Assembly: GCF_008933605.1 (NCBI RefSeq)
Contig: NZ_WBUS01000011.1
Location: forward strand, 1 to 46,092
DNA: 46,092 nucleotides
Source: Albidovulum sp.
GTDB taxonomy: Bacteria; Pseudomonadota; Alphaproteobacteria; Rhodobacterales; Rhodobacteraceae
Direction: 5' to 3'
The stretch's first letter is position 1. Each line of letters begins with the position of its first letter. Below the pieces are notes generated by a model. That model was not told the DNA's origin and did no database searches. It saw only the letters and a list, made by a program, of their open reading frames with translations. A program made the position numbers and the translations under genes. Below are positions 17,297 through 27,134 of the stretch, one piece after another.

Positions 17297-18193
17297 TCAT
17301 CGCGCCGCCTCCGGCTCCGCCAGCGCGAGGATTTCGACGCCGGGAACGGCACCCGTCCCGATCGCGGCCCATTCGCGTTCGAAGCGCGCCATCAGCGCGG
17401 CGGTTTGCGCCGCGGAGAACGGGTCCAGCGGCGGCCCTCCCGCGCGCCGCGCGGCCTCCGCCATCCTGGCACGGTCGGGGCCCCGGGGCATCCGTCGCAG
17501 GGTGTCCAGCACATCGGCCGGCAGCGAGGCGTTCACCGTCGTCCAGGGGCGCGCCACGCCGGCAAGCGGCCCCGGCCCGACCATCGCGGCGGCGAGCGCG
17601 GGAACGAAGGAGCGGTCCGCCCGGTGCCGCGCGACCATGACACGGGCGTCGGGGAAGGTCGCCCGGATTGCGCACAGCAACGGCATCCAGGAATTTCCCG
17701 CCGCCCCGGCGAACCGGCTGGCGTCGAAGTCCGCGTCGTCGCCGGCAAGCAGGGCATGGGCATGGGACGAGCGCCAGTAGCCCGGGTAATCGCGCACCGT
17801 CAGGAAGATGCGGGCGGGCGCGACAGGCAGGGCCGCCGAAAGGTCGGCGAGCCGCGCCTCGGCGTTCGGGTAAAGCTCGGCCCGCGACAGGTTCGGTCCC
17901 ATCGTGCCGGGAAGGTTCTCCTCGCTGATGACGACATGAGTACAGCCTGCCGCGACCAGGCGGCCGCATTCCGCCGTCAGCGGCGAGGGGACGGGGGCGT
18001 GTCCCGCGGCGCGCGCCTTCGTCCAGGCGCGCAGGTCTCCCGCCAGTTCCTCGCCGCGAAGGGTCGCGGGGCCGAGATAGCCGATCCCGGCCGCAGCCAG
18101 CCGGTCGGCATGGCGCTGGAGCAGCCGCTGGAGCGCGGTCGTGCCGGTGCGATGAACGCCAAGGTGGACGGTGATCTCGGTCGCCGCGCTCAT
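17297..18193 (-). CDS. sulfotransferase-like protein
   Basis: The 298-residue product starts with a P-loop of the PAPS-binding type, ITVHLGVHRTGTTALQRLL (about 7-25). CTHVVISEENLPGTM and ARIFLTVRDYPGYWRSSHAH follow; similar segments occur in bacterial carbohydrate sulfotransferase-like proteins. It is most likely cytosolic or membrane-peripheral and acts on an unknown acceptor. The ATG at 18193 overlaps the stop of the preceding membrane protein (ATGA), so the two are translationally coupled. The pair sits at the end of the pccA transcript. Sulfotransferase activity is inferred from the P-loop only. Confidence 0.72.
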   Translation of the reverse strand: MSAATEITVHLGVHRTGTTALQRLLQRHADRLAAAGIGYLGPATLRGEELAGDLRAWTKARAAGHAPVPSPLTAECGRLVAAGCTHVVISEENLPGTMGPNLSRAELYPNAEARLADLSAALPVAPARIFLTVRDYPGYWRSSHAHALLAGDDADFDASRFAGAAGNSWMPLLCAIRATFPDARVMVARHRADRSFVPALAAAMVGPGPLAGVARPWTTVNASLPADVLDTLRRMPRGPDRARMAEAARRAGGPPLDPFSAAQTAALMARFEREWAAIGTGAVPGVEILALAEPEAAR

Positions 18194-19745
18194 GCCCCGC
18201 CGCCCTCCAGGGTAAGCACCGCTTCGCCCGGAAGCGTCGGCGCGAAGGCCACGAGGTCGTTGCGCAACGCCGCCGCGTCGGCGGCGTCGGTCGCGTAGAT
18301 GGCGACCTTCCAGTCGCCGAGCGCGCCCTTGGGCCGGGTCACCGAGAGCGTCGCCACCCGGACCCAGCCCGGCGCGACGGCAGAGGCGAACCACTTGTCG
18401 TAGATCATCGCCGCCTTCACGCCATGCGCGGTGGCGAGCGGGCCGGCCCAGCCGTCCGCGGGCGCCACCGGGCCGAAGCGGGTCCTTCGCGCCTCGGCGG
18501 AGCCGAGCCCCCAGATGTCGAGCACGTAGTCGGGATTGCCCCAGGCCACCCGGCCGAGGTCGTTCACTGCCACCGGCGCCTTGAGGTAATCCTGCGCGAA
18601 CCGCGCCATCTGCGCCTGCTGCAAGTGGATCGCGCGCGGGTTCCAGACATAGGCGCCCCAGAGCGTCGGTCCATAGGCCACCGCGGCGGCCGCCATCGTC
18701 GCAAGCGACGCGCCCTGCCCGATCCGCGCCGCCCGGGACCCCGCCGCCGATCCGGCGAGGAGAAAGGCGCCGAGGAGGATCACGAGGACATAGGGCTCAT
18801 ACCGGTGCATCCAGCCGACCTGCCCGAAGACGAGATGCGCGAGCGCCGCCGCCCCGACGGTCGCCACCATCGCCCCGGCCGGTCCGCGCCGGAGCGCGGG
18901 GATGGCCCCCGCCGTGGCCAGAAGGACAACGAGGAGAAGCGCGAGGATCGCCCCCGCCGGCTTCACCAGGTTGGCGATGAGACCGACGAGCAGGCGGAAC
19001 CCGATACCACCCTGAGGGTCGAGGCCGCCGGTCTTGGCGAGGATCGAACCCGGCAGAGGGTCGAGGCCGAGATGGAGGAGGAAGAGGCTGAAGCCGAGGA
19101 CCGCGCCGAGCGCGCCGCAGGCGATCAGGCCCGCCGCGCGACGATGCCCCCAGAGCCAGAGCGCCACCGCCGCCGCCAGCGAAAGCGCCAGCCCCTCGTA
19201 GCGAAAGAGCGGCGCGGCGATCGCCGCCGCGACCAGCCACCATGCGGCCCCCTGCCCGTTCAGCGCCCGCCAGAGCCCGAGTACCACGAGGAGGCTCGCC
19301 AGCAGATGCGGGGCCGCCTCCATTCCGGTGTAGCCGACGCCCGAGATGTTGAGGAAAACCGGCCCGGCGATGACGATGGTCGCGCCGGCCGCGCCGGCCA
19401 GTCCGGCGGCCGCGGCGACAAGGCCCCAGGCCCAGCCGGCCCCCGCGACCGCGAGCGTGTTCCAGAAGAGCGGCAGAAGCCGCTGGGCCTCCGTGCCCGG
19501 AAAGGGCAGCAGGAGAAACGGGTAGACGATGGAGGAGGAGGCCGAGGCAGGCTCGCCAAGGTTCACGCCGTAGGTGCCCTGGGCGATCTTCTCGGCCATG
19601 GCGAGGTGGATATAGACGTCGTCGAGCGGATATTCGAAGACCCCGGCATGCCAGGCCGCCACCGCCTGGAGGGCGAGAAAACCCCCCAGCGCGGCAAGCA
19701 TCCCCCAGAGGGGATAGCGGCTGACGTTTGCCCCTTCGCCCATCC

Positions 19746-19749
<4 letters not shown>
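18190..19749 (-). CDS. polytopic membrane protein, GT-C-like
   Basis: The 519-residue product has about 10-11 hydrophobic segments and then a soluble C-terminal part of about 130 residues. After the first membrane segment comes EYPLDDVYIHLAMAEKIAQG with paired aspartates (43-44). That is the place where lipid-linked GT-C glycosyltransferases carry their acidic motif, so I suspect a glycan transferase. The assignment is tentative and no donor can be named. The likely GTG start at 19749 overlaps the pccA stop (GTGA); an ATG at 19743 is the alternative. It is coupled upstream to pccA and downstream to the sulfotransferase-like gene. Confidence 0.75.
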
Positions 19750-21746
<1,997 letters not shown>

Positions 21747-21786
21747 GTCGTCCCCTTCTCAGGCCGCGCCGGGCTCTCCCGGTCAT

Positions 21787-21829
21787 GAAAACACGAAGGG
21801 CCACCCGGGCGTGCTGCCCCGGTGGCCCT
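21787..21829 (-). terminator. rho-independent terminator in the pccA leader
   Basis: On the minus strand, arms AGGGCCACC (21829-21821) and GGTGGCCCT (21805-21797) pair over 9 bp. A C:C mismatch and a 4-bp inner stem around a 5-nt loop follow, and then a U-rich run (TCGTGTTTT). It ends the transcript of the small lipoprotein about 45 nt after its stop. It also stands about 40 nt before the pccA ATG, so it could limit read-through into pccA. Confidence 0.72.
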
Positions 21830-21872
21830 GATGCAAGACACATGCGGCCGCGATAGGGCCGCCGTCAGGGTG

Positions 21873-22073
21873 TCAGTTGCAGATGCCCGCGTCGTCGCAG
21901 AAGACACCGGCGCCCGCGCCGATGATGGCACCCGTGACCGCACTGTTGCCCGTAGCGTCGGCAATGACCGCGCCAGCGGCCGCGCCCGCAACGCCGCGCT
22001 CGGCGTCGTTTTGCAGGCAGCCGGCGAGACTTCCCACCAGCGCGACGGCAACGATGATCCTTGTATAACGCAT
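21873..22073 (-). CDS. small glycine-zipper lipoprotein
   Basis: The 66-residue product has a short signal peptide ending in a lipobox, LAGC (Cys19), so it is probably lipidated and outer-membrane bound. The mature part is rich in glycine-alanine zippers (GVAGAAAGAVIADATG and AVTGAIIGAGAG) and ends with two cysteines (FCDDAGICN). Such small zipper lipoproteins are widespread and mostly uncharacterised. The ATG at 22073 is fixed by GGAGGAAGAG just upstream; a longer frame starting at 22175 lacks a ribosome site and a signal peptide. It is the gene before pccA but is separated from it by a terminator. Confidence 0.82.
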   Translation of the reverse strand: MRYTRIIVAVALVGSLAGCLQNDAERGVAGAAAGAVIADATGNSAVTGAIIGAGAGVFCDDAGICN

Positions 22074-22413
22074 TCTGCTCTTCCTCCGGTTAGAGTTGAT
22101 ATGGAAAATAATTCTAGCGTATTCCCGGCGGCCGAAAAGCGGATTCGCCATGAATGACGCCCATCGGCGGCGCAATGTCGACCGAAACGCGGGCGGCCAT
22201 CCTGAGACAAAAGTGGCCTGACCCCGATGGGATCAGGCCGTAGAGAAGGGGAAGGGTAACGGTTTTGACAAATCGGGGCGCGAAGCTTGCTGTAGGGTGA
22301 CGCCCCGCACGGAGCATGTGCTGGACGCGCCATTTGCGCAAAGACAAAGTTTCCAGTGAGGAAACGATCGGCAATTTCATGCTGAAACGCTGCAGGAACA
22401 CGCAGAAACATGC
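22074..22413. other. 340-bp gene-free stretch, less GC-rich than its surroundings
   Basis: No convincing protein gene lies here. On the minus strand it holds, in order, a 6-bp hairpin (GTTTCC/GGAAAC, 22349-22365), the palindrome TTTGCGCAAA (22333-22342), a pyrimidine-rich single-stranded stretch around 22240-22258, and a good terminator (22205-22239). The remaining 130 bp precede the zipper lipoprotein and should contain its promoter. The 95-residue reading frame at 22114-22401 runs through the terminator and has no family likeness. Confidence 0.6.
22205..22239 (-). terminator. rho-independent terminator
   Basis: On the minus strand the arms GGCCTGA (22239-22233) and TCAGGCC (22221-22215) pair over 7 bp. 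One mismatch and a CCC/GGG inner stem with a 3-nt loop follow, and then ACTTTTGT. It lies about 175 nt after the stop of the 117-residue hypothetical gene, an unusually long 3' untranslated distance. It may therefore end a separate small RNA. Confidence 0.65.
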
Positions 22414-22767
22414 CTATTCCTCCCCCTCGAAGACTTCGGGGAAGCTCGCGCGGGCCCGGGCGAGGTCGATGCGCAGGAGCGCCTCGTAGCTTTCCGGATC
22501 GAACGGGAGCCCGGCCGGGACCACTTCGCGGCCGAAAAGCCAGGAAAGCCGGCCCGCATCGAGATTGCCGCGCTCGAAGGGTTCCTCGCCGAAATTGTCC
22601 CAGAGCGCGGCCATGAAGGCCAGGTCGGCACGGCGGTCGGCGGGACTGCGGTCACGGAAGCGTTCGCGCGCGACGAGCCGCGTTGCGCCCTTCGGATTGG
22701 CGCGGCGGATCACGAACTGGTGGTCGGTGCCGGGAAGGCGGCCGGGAAAGCCGCGGTGCTTCAGCAT
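22414..22767 (-). CDS. hypothetical protein, 117 residues
   Basis: I do not recognise this family. The product is soluble, with a basic N-terminal third (HQFVIRRANPKGATRLVARE, then RFRDR) and an acidic C-terminal half (FDPESYEALLRIDLARARAS, ending EVFEGEE). No signal peptide or membrane segment is visible. A good ribosome site, GGAGGGG, precedes the ATG at 22767. Codon use is like that of its neighbours. It lies on the same strand between the 43-residue lipoprotein and the zipper lipoprotein, inside the pccB-pccA interval. Confidence 0.7.
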   Translation of the reverse strand: MLKHRGFPGRLPGTDHQFVIRRANPKGATRLVARERFRDRSPADRRADLAFMAALWDNFGEEPFERGNLDAGRLSWLFGREVVPAGLPFDPESYEALLRIDLARARASFPEVFEGEE

Positions 22768-22810
22768 GGCACACCCCTCCCGGATGGGGCGGCCGGGCGG
22801 CGGGCCGGGG

Positions 22811-22827
22811 CCGGGCGTGGCGCCCGG
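22811..22827 (-). other. GC hairpin between two small genes
   Basis: Arms CCGGGCG (22811-22817) and CGCCCGG (22821-22827) pair over 7 bp around a 3-nt loop, 15 nt past the stop of the 43-residue lipoprotein. There is no U-tract. It may stabilise or separate the two messages. Confidence 0.3.
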
Positions 22828-22842
22828 ACCCGGCCGATGGGA

Positions 22843-22974
22843 TCAGCTGCCGTACTTGCCGGTGAAGACGGGCTCCGTCGTGACGGGCTGTTCCGCGTAG
22901 ACGGTTTCCTTCTTTGCCGCGCAACCGGCCACGACGGCCACGAGCATGGCGGCAACAAGGGCTTTTCTGGACAT
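22843..22974 (-). CDS. very small lipoprotein, 43 residues
   Basis: This short gene reads MSRKALVAAMLVAVVAGCAA and then a 23-residue tail ending TEPVFTGKYGS. The hydrophobic stretch and VAGC lipobox (Cys18) predict a lipoprotein with a mature peptide of only 26 residues. A clear GGAGATTCGA ribosome site precedes the ATG at 22974. The preceding gap to 23186 is 211 bp and should hold its promoter; a TATGAT on the minus strand near 23068-23073 is a possible -10. Its function is unknown; a role in envelope anchoring, like small lipoproteins elsewhere, is a guess. Confidence 0.75.
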   Translation of the reverse strand: MSRKALVAAMLVAVVAGCAAKKETVYAEQPVTTEPVFTGKYGS

Positions 22975-23185
22975 TCGAATCTCCTGCTCAATTCGGCGGT
23001 TGCGCCTCTCGCGGTGCACCCCGACCTGTTGTTATCGCTACGGGCTGCGTCGCCGCATCCCTTGGCGATCATACCCGCTCTGACGATACTATCCCACCGT
23101 GCACCGCGCAAGGCGGCGGGCTGTGGCGCGGGGGCACCACCCGCCCCACCGGACGTGATTGACCGGAAATCGCCGGGCGTCGCCA

Positions 23186-23605
23186 TCAGAACGGCTCCCA
23201 CTGGCAGCGCCCGTCGGTGATCGCATAGGCCTCGAAGAACTGTGTGGCCTCGGGCGCCGGCTCGCCAAAGGCAACCGCGCGGTCGGAGAGCGAGATGATG
23301 ACCTGCGCCGGCGCTGGCCCGGTGGCCGGCAGCCGCGGCAGGGCGAAGTCGTTGCAGAGCGCCTCCATGTCGGCCTGTGCGGCCTCCACATCGACGGTGG
23401 CGGCATCGCGTGCGATCGCCGGCGCGACGAAGCGGAAGCGGATCGTCAGACCCTCCGGTCCCGGCGCCGATTGCACCGTATCGAGATAGGTCACGTCCTG
23501 CCCGGAAGGCACGGCGACGACCGTGCCGCCCGTCACCGCCGTTTCCTGCGCTCCTGCGCCGAGGCCGAACCCGATCATGGCGACTGCCACCGCTCCCCTT
23601 GTCAT
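23186..23605 (-). CDS. secreted protein, DUF6497-like
   Basis: The 139-residue product has a signal peptide (MTRGAVAVAMIGFGLGAGAQ) and a small periplasmic domain with VAVPSGQDVTYLDTVQ, TIRFRFVAPAI, NDFALPRLPATG, VIISLSDRAVAFGEP and the end EAYAITDGRCQWEPF, plus two cysteines. I believe it belongs to DUF6497, a family found beside pccB in Rhodobacterales and sometimes mislabelled acetolactate synthase; that is from memory. The start at 23605 is set by the signal peptide, with only a weak ribosome site. It lies 103 bp after pccB on the same strand. Confidence 0.75.
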   Translation of the reverse strand: MTRGAVAVAMIGFGLGAGAQETAVTGGTVVAVPSGQDVTYLDTVQSAPGPEGLTIRFRFVAPAIARDAATVDVEAAQADMEALCNDFALPRLPATGPAPAQVIISLSDRAVAFGEPAPEATQFFEAYAITDGRCQWEPF

Positions 23606-23708
23606 CCGCAGGCCACCCGCCGACGCTGTGCCCCGCCCCGGCAGAGCGGCCCGAGACGTCCTGCAACTCGGCACGGTGCTGGTCATCGCACGCCCTGCCT
23701 CCCGGCCC

Positions 23709-25241
23709 TCAGAGTGGAATATTGTCGTGCTTCTTCCACGGGTTCGCGAGCTTCTTCGTCCGCAGCGAGGCGAAGGCCCGCGCCACCCGCTTGCGCGTGG
23801 AATGGGGCATGATCACCTCGTCGATGAAGCCCTTTTCGGCCGCCACGAAGGGGTTGGCGAAGCGGTCCTCGTAGTTCTTCGTCCGCTCGGCGATCTTCTC
23901 CCTGTCGGCGAGTTCCGCCCGGTAGAGGATCTCGACCGCGCCCTTGGCGCCCATCACGGCAATCTCCGCCGTCGGCCAGGCGTAGTTGAAATCGCCGCGC
24001 AGGTGCTTCGACGCCATTACGTCATAGGCGCCGCCATAGGCCTTGCGGGTGATCACCGTGACCTTCGGCACCGTCGCCTCGCCATAGGCGAAGAGGAGCT
24101 TCGCCCCGTGCTTGATCACGCCGCCGTATTCCTGGCTCGTGCCCGGCAGGAAGCCCGGCACATCGACGAAGGTGAGGATCGGGATTTCAAACGCATCGCA
24201 GAAGCGCACGAAACGCGCGGCCTTGCGCGAGCTGTCGATGTCGAGGCAGCCCGCCAGCACCATCGGCTGGTTGGCCACCACGCCCACGGTCTGCCCCTCG
24301 ATGCGGATGAATCCGGTGATAATGTTGCCGGCATAATCCTTCTGGATCTCGAAGAAGTCGCCCTCGTCTGCCACCTTTAGGATCAGTTCCTTCATGTCGT
24401 AGGGCAGGTTCGGGTTGTCGGGGATCAGCGTGTCGAGGCTCGGCTCCACCCGCGCGGGATCGTCGAAGAAGGGGCGGGTCGGCGCCTTGTCGCGGTTCGA
24501 GAGCGGCAGGAAGTCGTAGAGCCTGCGAATCTCGGCCAGGGCCTCCACGTCGTTCTCGAAGGCGCCGTCGGCGACCGAGGATTTCTTCGTGTGGGTCGAG
24601 GCGCCGCCAAGCTCCTCGGCCGTCACGATCTCGTTCGTCACGGTCTTCACCACGTCGGGGCCGGTGACGAACATGTAGGACGTATCCTTCACCATGAAGA
24701 TGAAGTCGGTCATCGCCGGCGAATAGACCGCGCCGCCCGCGCAGGGGCCCATGATGACGCTGATCTGCGGCACCACGCCCGAGGCCATGATGTTGCGCTG
24801 GAACACGTCGGCATAGCCGGCGAGCGAGGCCACGCCCTCCTGGATGCGCGCGCCGCCCGAGTCGTTCAGCCCGATCACCGGCGCGCCGTTCTGCATCGCC
24901 ATGTCCATGATCTTGCAGATCTTCTGGGCGTGGGTTTCCGACAGGGAGCCGCCGAAGACCGTGAAGTCCTGGCTGAAGACGTAGACCATGCGGCCGTTGA
25001 TCGTGCCCCAGCCGGTGACGACACCGTCGCCGGCCGGCCGGTCGGTCTCCATGCCGAAGTCGGTGCAGCGGTGGGCGACGAACATGTCGAACTCCTCGAA
25101 GCTGCCTTCGTCGAGAAGAAGCTCGATCCGCTCGCGCGCGGTAAGCTTGCCACGGGCGTGCTGGGCGTCGATCCGGCGCTGGCCGCCGCCGGCGCGGGCG
25201 ATGGCGCGGCGGGATTCGAGTTGTTCGAGAATGTCCTTCAT
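23709..25241 (-). CDS. pccB: propionyl-CoA carboxylase beta subunit
   Basis: PccB transfers the carboxyl group from the biotin of PccA to propionyl-CoA. The 510-residue product carries the carboxyltransferase N-domain ([73 protein letters not shown]) and C-domain ([64 protein letters not shown]). The ATG at 25241 follows GGAGGGGGACCCG. The 179-bp divergent upstream region carries three TTTGCAAA-like repeats. It is 2 kb from pccA with four small secreted or hypothetical genes between. Confidence 0.96.
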   Translation of the reverse strand: MKDILEQLESRRAIARAGGGQRRIDAQHARGKLTARERIELLLDEGSFEEFDMFVAHRCTDFGMETDRPAGDGVVTGWGTINGRMVYVFSQDFTVFGGSLSETHAQKICKIMDMAMQNGAPVIGLNDSGGARIQEGVASLAGYADVFQRNIMASGVVPQISVIMGPCAGGAVYSPAMTDFIFMVKDTSYMFVTGPDVVKTVTNEIVTAEELGGASTHTKKSSVADGAFENDVEALAEIRRLYDFLPLSNRDKAPTRPFFDDPARVEPSLDTLIPDNPNLPYDMKELILKVADEGDFFEIQKDYAGNIITGFIRIEGQTVGVVANQPMVLAGCLDIDSSRKAARFVRFCDAFEIPILTFVDVPGFLPGTSQEYGGVIKHGAKLLFAYGEATVPKVTVITRKAYGGAYDVMASKHLRGDFNYAWPTAEIAVMGAKGAVEILYRAELADREKIAERTKNYEDRFANPFVAAEKGFIDEVIMPHSTRKRVARAFASLRTKKLANPWKKHDNIPL

Positions 25242-25310
25242 CGGGTCCCCCTCCAGGCGATGGCGCACCCTATCCGCTGGCACCGGTCGGTCAAAGCGGA
25301 TTTCCGGAAA

Positions 25311-25358
25311 TTTGCAACATTTTCGCAAGCACTATGCTGCGAATTGAATATCTGCAAA
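25311..25358 (-). promoter_or_regulatory. candidate PccR sites upstream of pccB
   Basis: Three sequences resemble the 8-bp palindrome TTTGCAAA: TTTGCAAC (25311-25318), TTCGCAAG (25322-25329) and TCTGCAAA (25351-25358). The first two are 11 bp apart, about one helical turn. They lie 70-117 bp upstream of the pccB start. From memory, PccR of Rhodobacter sphaeroides binds paired TTTGCAAA separated by 4 bp before pccB. Here the spacer is 3 bp. Confidence 0.6.
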
Positions 25359-25420
25359 ACCACGGGACTTTCCGCCCTCCATGACGCGGGCTATAGCATC
25401 GGAAAACCGTGCGAGGCATC

Positions 25421-25774
25421 ATGGACCGTATTCCCGTTCCGCTGATAACGATCGGCCTTCTACTGGCCTCGAATGTCTTCATGACCTTTGCCTGGTACGG
25501 CCATCTCAAGTTCAAGGCGACGCCGCTTGCCGTCGTCATCCTTGCAAGCTGGGGCATCGCCTTCTTCGAGTACCTCCTGCAGGTGCCCGCCAACCGGATC
25601 GGCCACGGCCATTTCTCCGCGGCCGAACTGAAGACCATCCAGGAGGTGATCACCCTCGTCGTCTTCGCGGTCTTCTCCGCGACCTGGCTCGGAGAAGGGC
25701 TCGGCTGGAACCACGCCGTCGGCTTCACGCTGATCGCGGCCGGCGCCGTCTTCGTCTTCCAGCCCTGGGCCTGA
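25421..25774 (+). CDS. DUF486 / DMT-family small membrane protein
   Basis: The 117-residue product has four hydrophobic segments and the DUF486 signature: LLLASNVFMTFAWYGHLKF, then LASWGIAFFEYLLQVPANRI, and QEVITLVVFAVFSATWLGE. The family is related to small drug/metabolite transporters, and its substrate is unknown. The ATG at 25421 has GCGAGG 6 nt upstream; a GTG at 25409 would add four residues. It is divergent from pccB and 33 bp upstream of the MFS exporter, probably in one transcript. Confidence 0.87.
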   Translation: MDRIPVPLITIGLLLASNVFMTFAWYGHLKFKATPLAVVILASWGIAFFEYLLQVPANRIGHGHFSAAELKTIQEVITLVVFAVFSATWLGEGLGWNHAVGFTLIAAGAVFVFQPWA

Positions 25775-25782
25775 GAGGGCTC

Positions 25783-25798
25783 GCACAGCCCCCTGTGC
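25783..25798 (+). other. small hairpin between DUF486 and MFS genes
   Basis: GCACAG (25783-25788) and CTGTGC (25793-25798) pair over 6 bp around CCCC. There is no U-tract; it may tune expression between the two genes. Confidence 0.3.
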
Positions 25799-25807
25799 AC
25801 TCCGAGC

Positions 25808-27058
25808 ATGGACAGCCGCAAATCTGCCCGCTACGCCTCGGGCATGACCGCGCGCCCCGTCGTCCGCTTCCTCGACCGCTCCACCGCCCCGCATGTCGCG
25901 ACCCTCGTCGCGGTCACGGGGCTCTCGGCGCTGGCGATGAACATCTTCCTGCCCTCGCTTCCGGCGATGACCGAGTGGTTCGCCACCGACTACCGGCTGA
26001 TGCAGCTTTCGGTCTCGCTCTATCTGGGCGTCAGCGCCGGCCTGCAGATCGTCATCGGCCCGATCTCGGACCGGTTCGGGCGTCGGCCCGTCCTCCTTTG
26101 GTCCGTCGTGCTGTTCCTGATCGCGACGGCGGGCACGCTTGTCGCCCCCTCCGCCGGTATCTTCCTCGCCTTCCGAATGATGCAGGCGGTCGTCGCCGCC
26201 GGAATGGTCCTGAGCCGCGCCGTCATCCGCGACATGGTGCCGGCAGACGAGGCCGCGTCGATGATCGGTTACGTCACCATGGGAATGGCCTTCGTGCCGA
26301 TGGTCGGGCCGATGATCGGCGGCATTCTCGACGGGGCCTTCGGCTGGCACGCGAACTTTGTCGTGCTCTTCGGTCTCGGCCTCGCGGTCCTCTGGATGAT
26401 CTGGGCCGACCTCGGCGAGACGGCGGCCGGCCATCGGGCGCGTTTCGCCGACCAGGTCCGGCAATACCCCGAGCTTCTCGCCTCGCGCCGGTTCTGGGGC
26501 TATAGCCTTTCCGCCGCGTTCGCCTCGGGGGCGTTCTTCGCCTATCTCGGCGGCGCGCCCTTCGTCGGCAGCGAGGTGTTCCACCTTTCTCCCGGACGGC
26601 TCGGCCTCTACCTCGGGGCGCCCGCGGTCGGCTACGCCTTGGGCAACTTCCTCGCAGGGCGCTATTCGGTCCGTATAGGCATCGACCGGATGATCCTCCT
26701 GGGCACGCTCCTGACGGCGGTCTGCATGGGCTTGCTCGTCGCCCTGTCGCTTGCCGGGTCTGCCGGAGCAAACACGTTCTTCGGCCTCGTCATCTCGGTC
26801 GGCCTCGGCAACGGCATGGCGCTGCCCGGCGCGAACGCCGGGATGCTCTCGGTCCGGCCGGGGCTCGCGGGCACGGCCTCCGGGCTCGGCGGTGCGATCA
26901 TGATCGGCGGGGGCGCGGCGATCTCTGCGGCCGCAGGCTGGGCGCTCGGCCTCGGCGGCGGCGCTGCACCGCTCGCAATCCTGATGTTCGCCTGTGCCGT
27001 GGCCGCGGTCGCCTCGATCCTCCTCGTCATCCGCCGCGCCCGCAGGCTGGGCCTCTGA
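25808..27058 (+). CDS. MFS multidrug exporter, Bcr/CflA type
   Basis: The 416-residue product has 12 predicted membrane segments. MFS motif A is present as GPISDRFGRRPVLL after segment 2. The opening pattern (AMNIFLPSLPAMTEWFATDY) and RMMQAVVAAGMVLSRAVIRD place it in the Bcr/CflA drug-resistance group, which pumps out small drugs by proton antiport. The substrate is unknown. The start could be the ATG at 25808 or at 25844; neither has a strong ribosome site. It is followed by pccR after 76 bp, in the same direction. Confidence 0.88.
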   Translation: MDSRKSARYASGMTARPVVRFLDRSTAPHVATLVAVTGLSALAMNIFLPSLPAMTEWFATDYRLMQLSVSLYLGVSAGLQIVIGPISDRFGRRPVLLWSVVLFLIATAGTLVAPSAGIFLAFRMMQAVVAAGMVLSRAVIRDMVPADEAASMIGYVTMGMAFVPMVGPMIGGILDGAFGWHANFVVLFGLGLAVLWMIWADLGETAAGHRARFADQVRQYPELLASRRFWGYSLSAAFASGAFFAYLGGAPFVGSEVFHLSPGRLGLYLGAPAVGYALGNFLAGRYSVRIGIDRMILLGTLLTAVCMGLLVALSLAGSAGANTFFGLVISVGLGNGMALPGANAGMLSVRPGLAGTASGLGGAIMIGGGAAISAAAGWALGLGGGAAPLAILMFACAVAAVASILLVIRRARRLGL

Positions 27059-27087
27059 GCGATCCGGCAGGGACCTTGGCAGCGGGC

Positions 27088-27116
27088 TTTGCAAAGGCTA
27101 CTCTCGGCTTCGCAAA
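27088..27116 (+). promoter_or_regulatory. candidate PccR self-regulation sites
   Basis: A perfect TTTGCAAA (27088-27095) and TTCGCAAA (27109-27116) lie 21 bp apart, two helical turns, and 19-47 bp before the pccR ATG. They match the repeats in front of pccB, so feedback control of pccR by its own product is the simplest reading. Confidence 0.58.
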
Positions 27117-27134
27117 CCTGCGGAGCCCGGGGCG

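Noticed and set aside
14823-17780. 985-residue plus-strand open frame
   Set aside because: It is antisense to the mutase and runs through two further genes. Long shadow frames are expected at high GC, and the protein resembles no family.
22114-22401. 95-residue minus-strand open frame in the gene-free stretch
   Set aside because: It runs through the terminator hairpin at 22205-22239 and has no clear ribosome site or recognisable domain.
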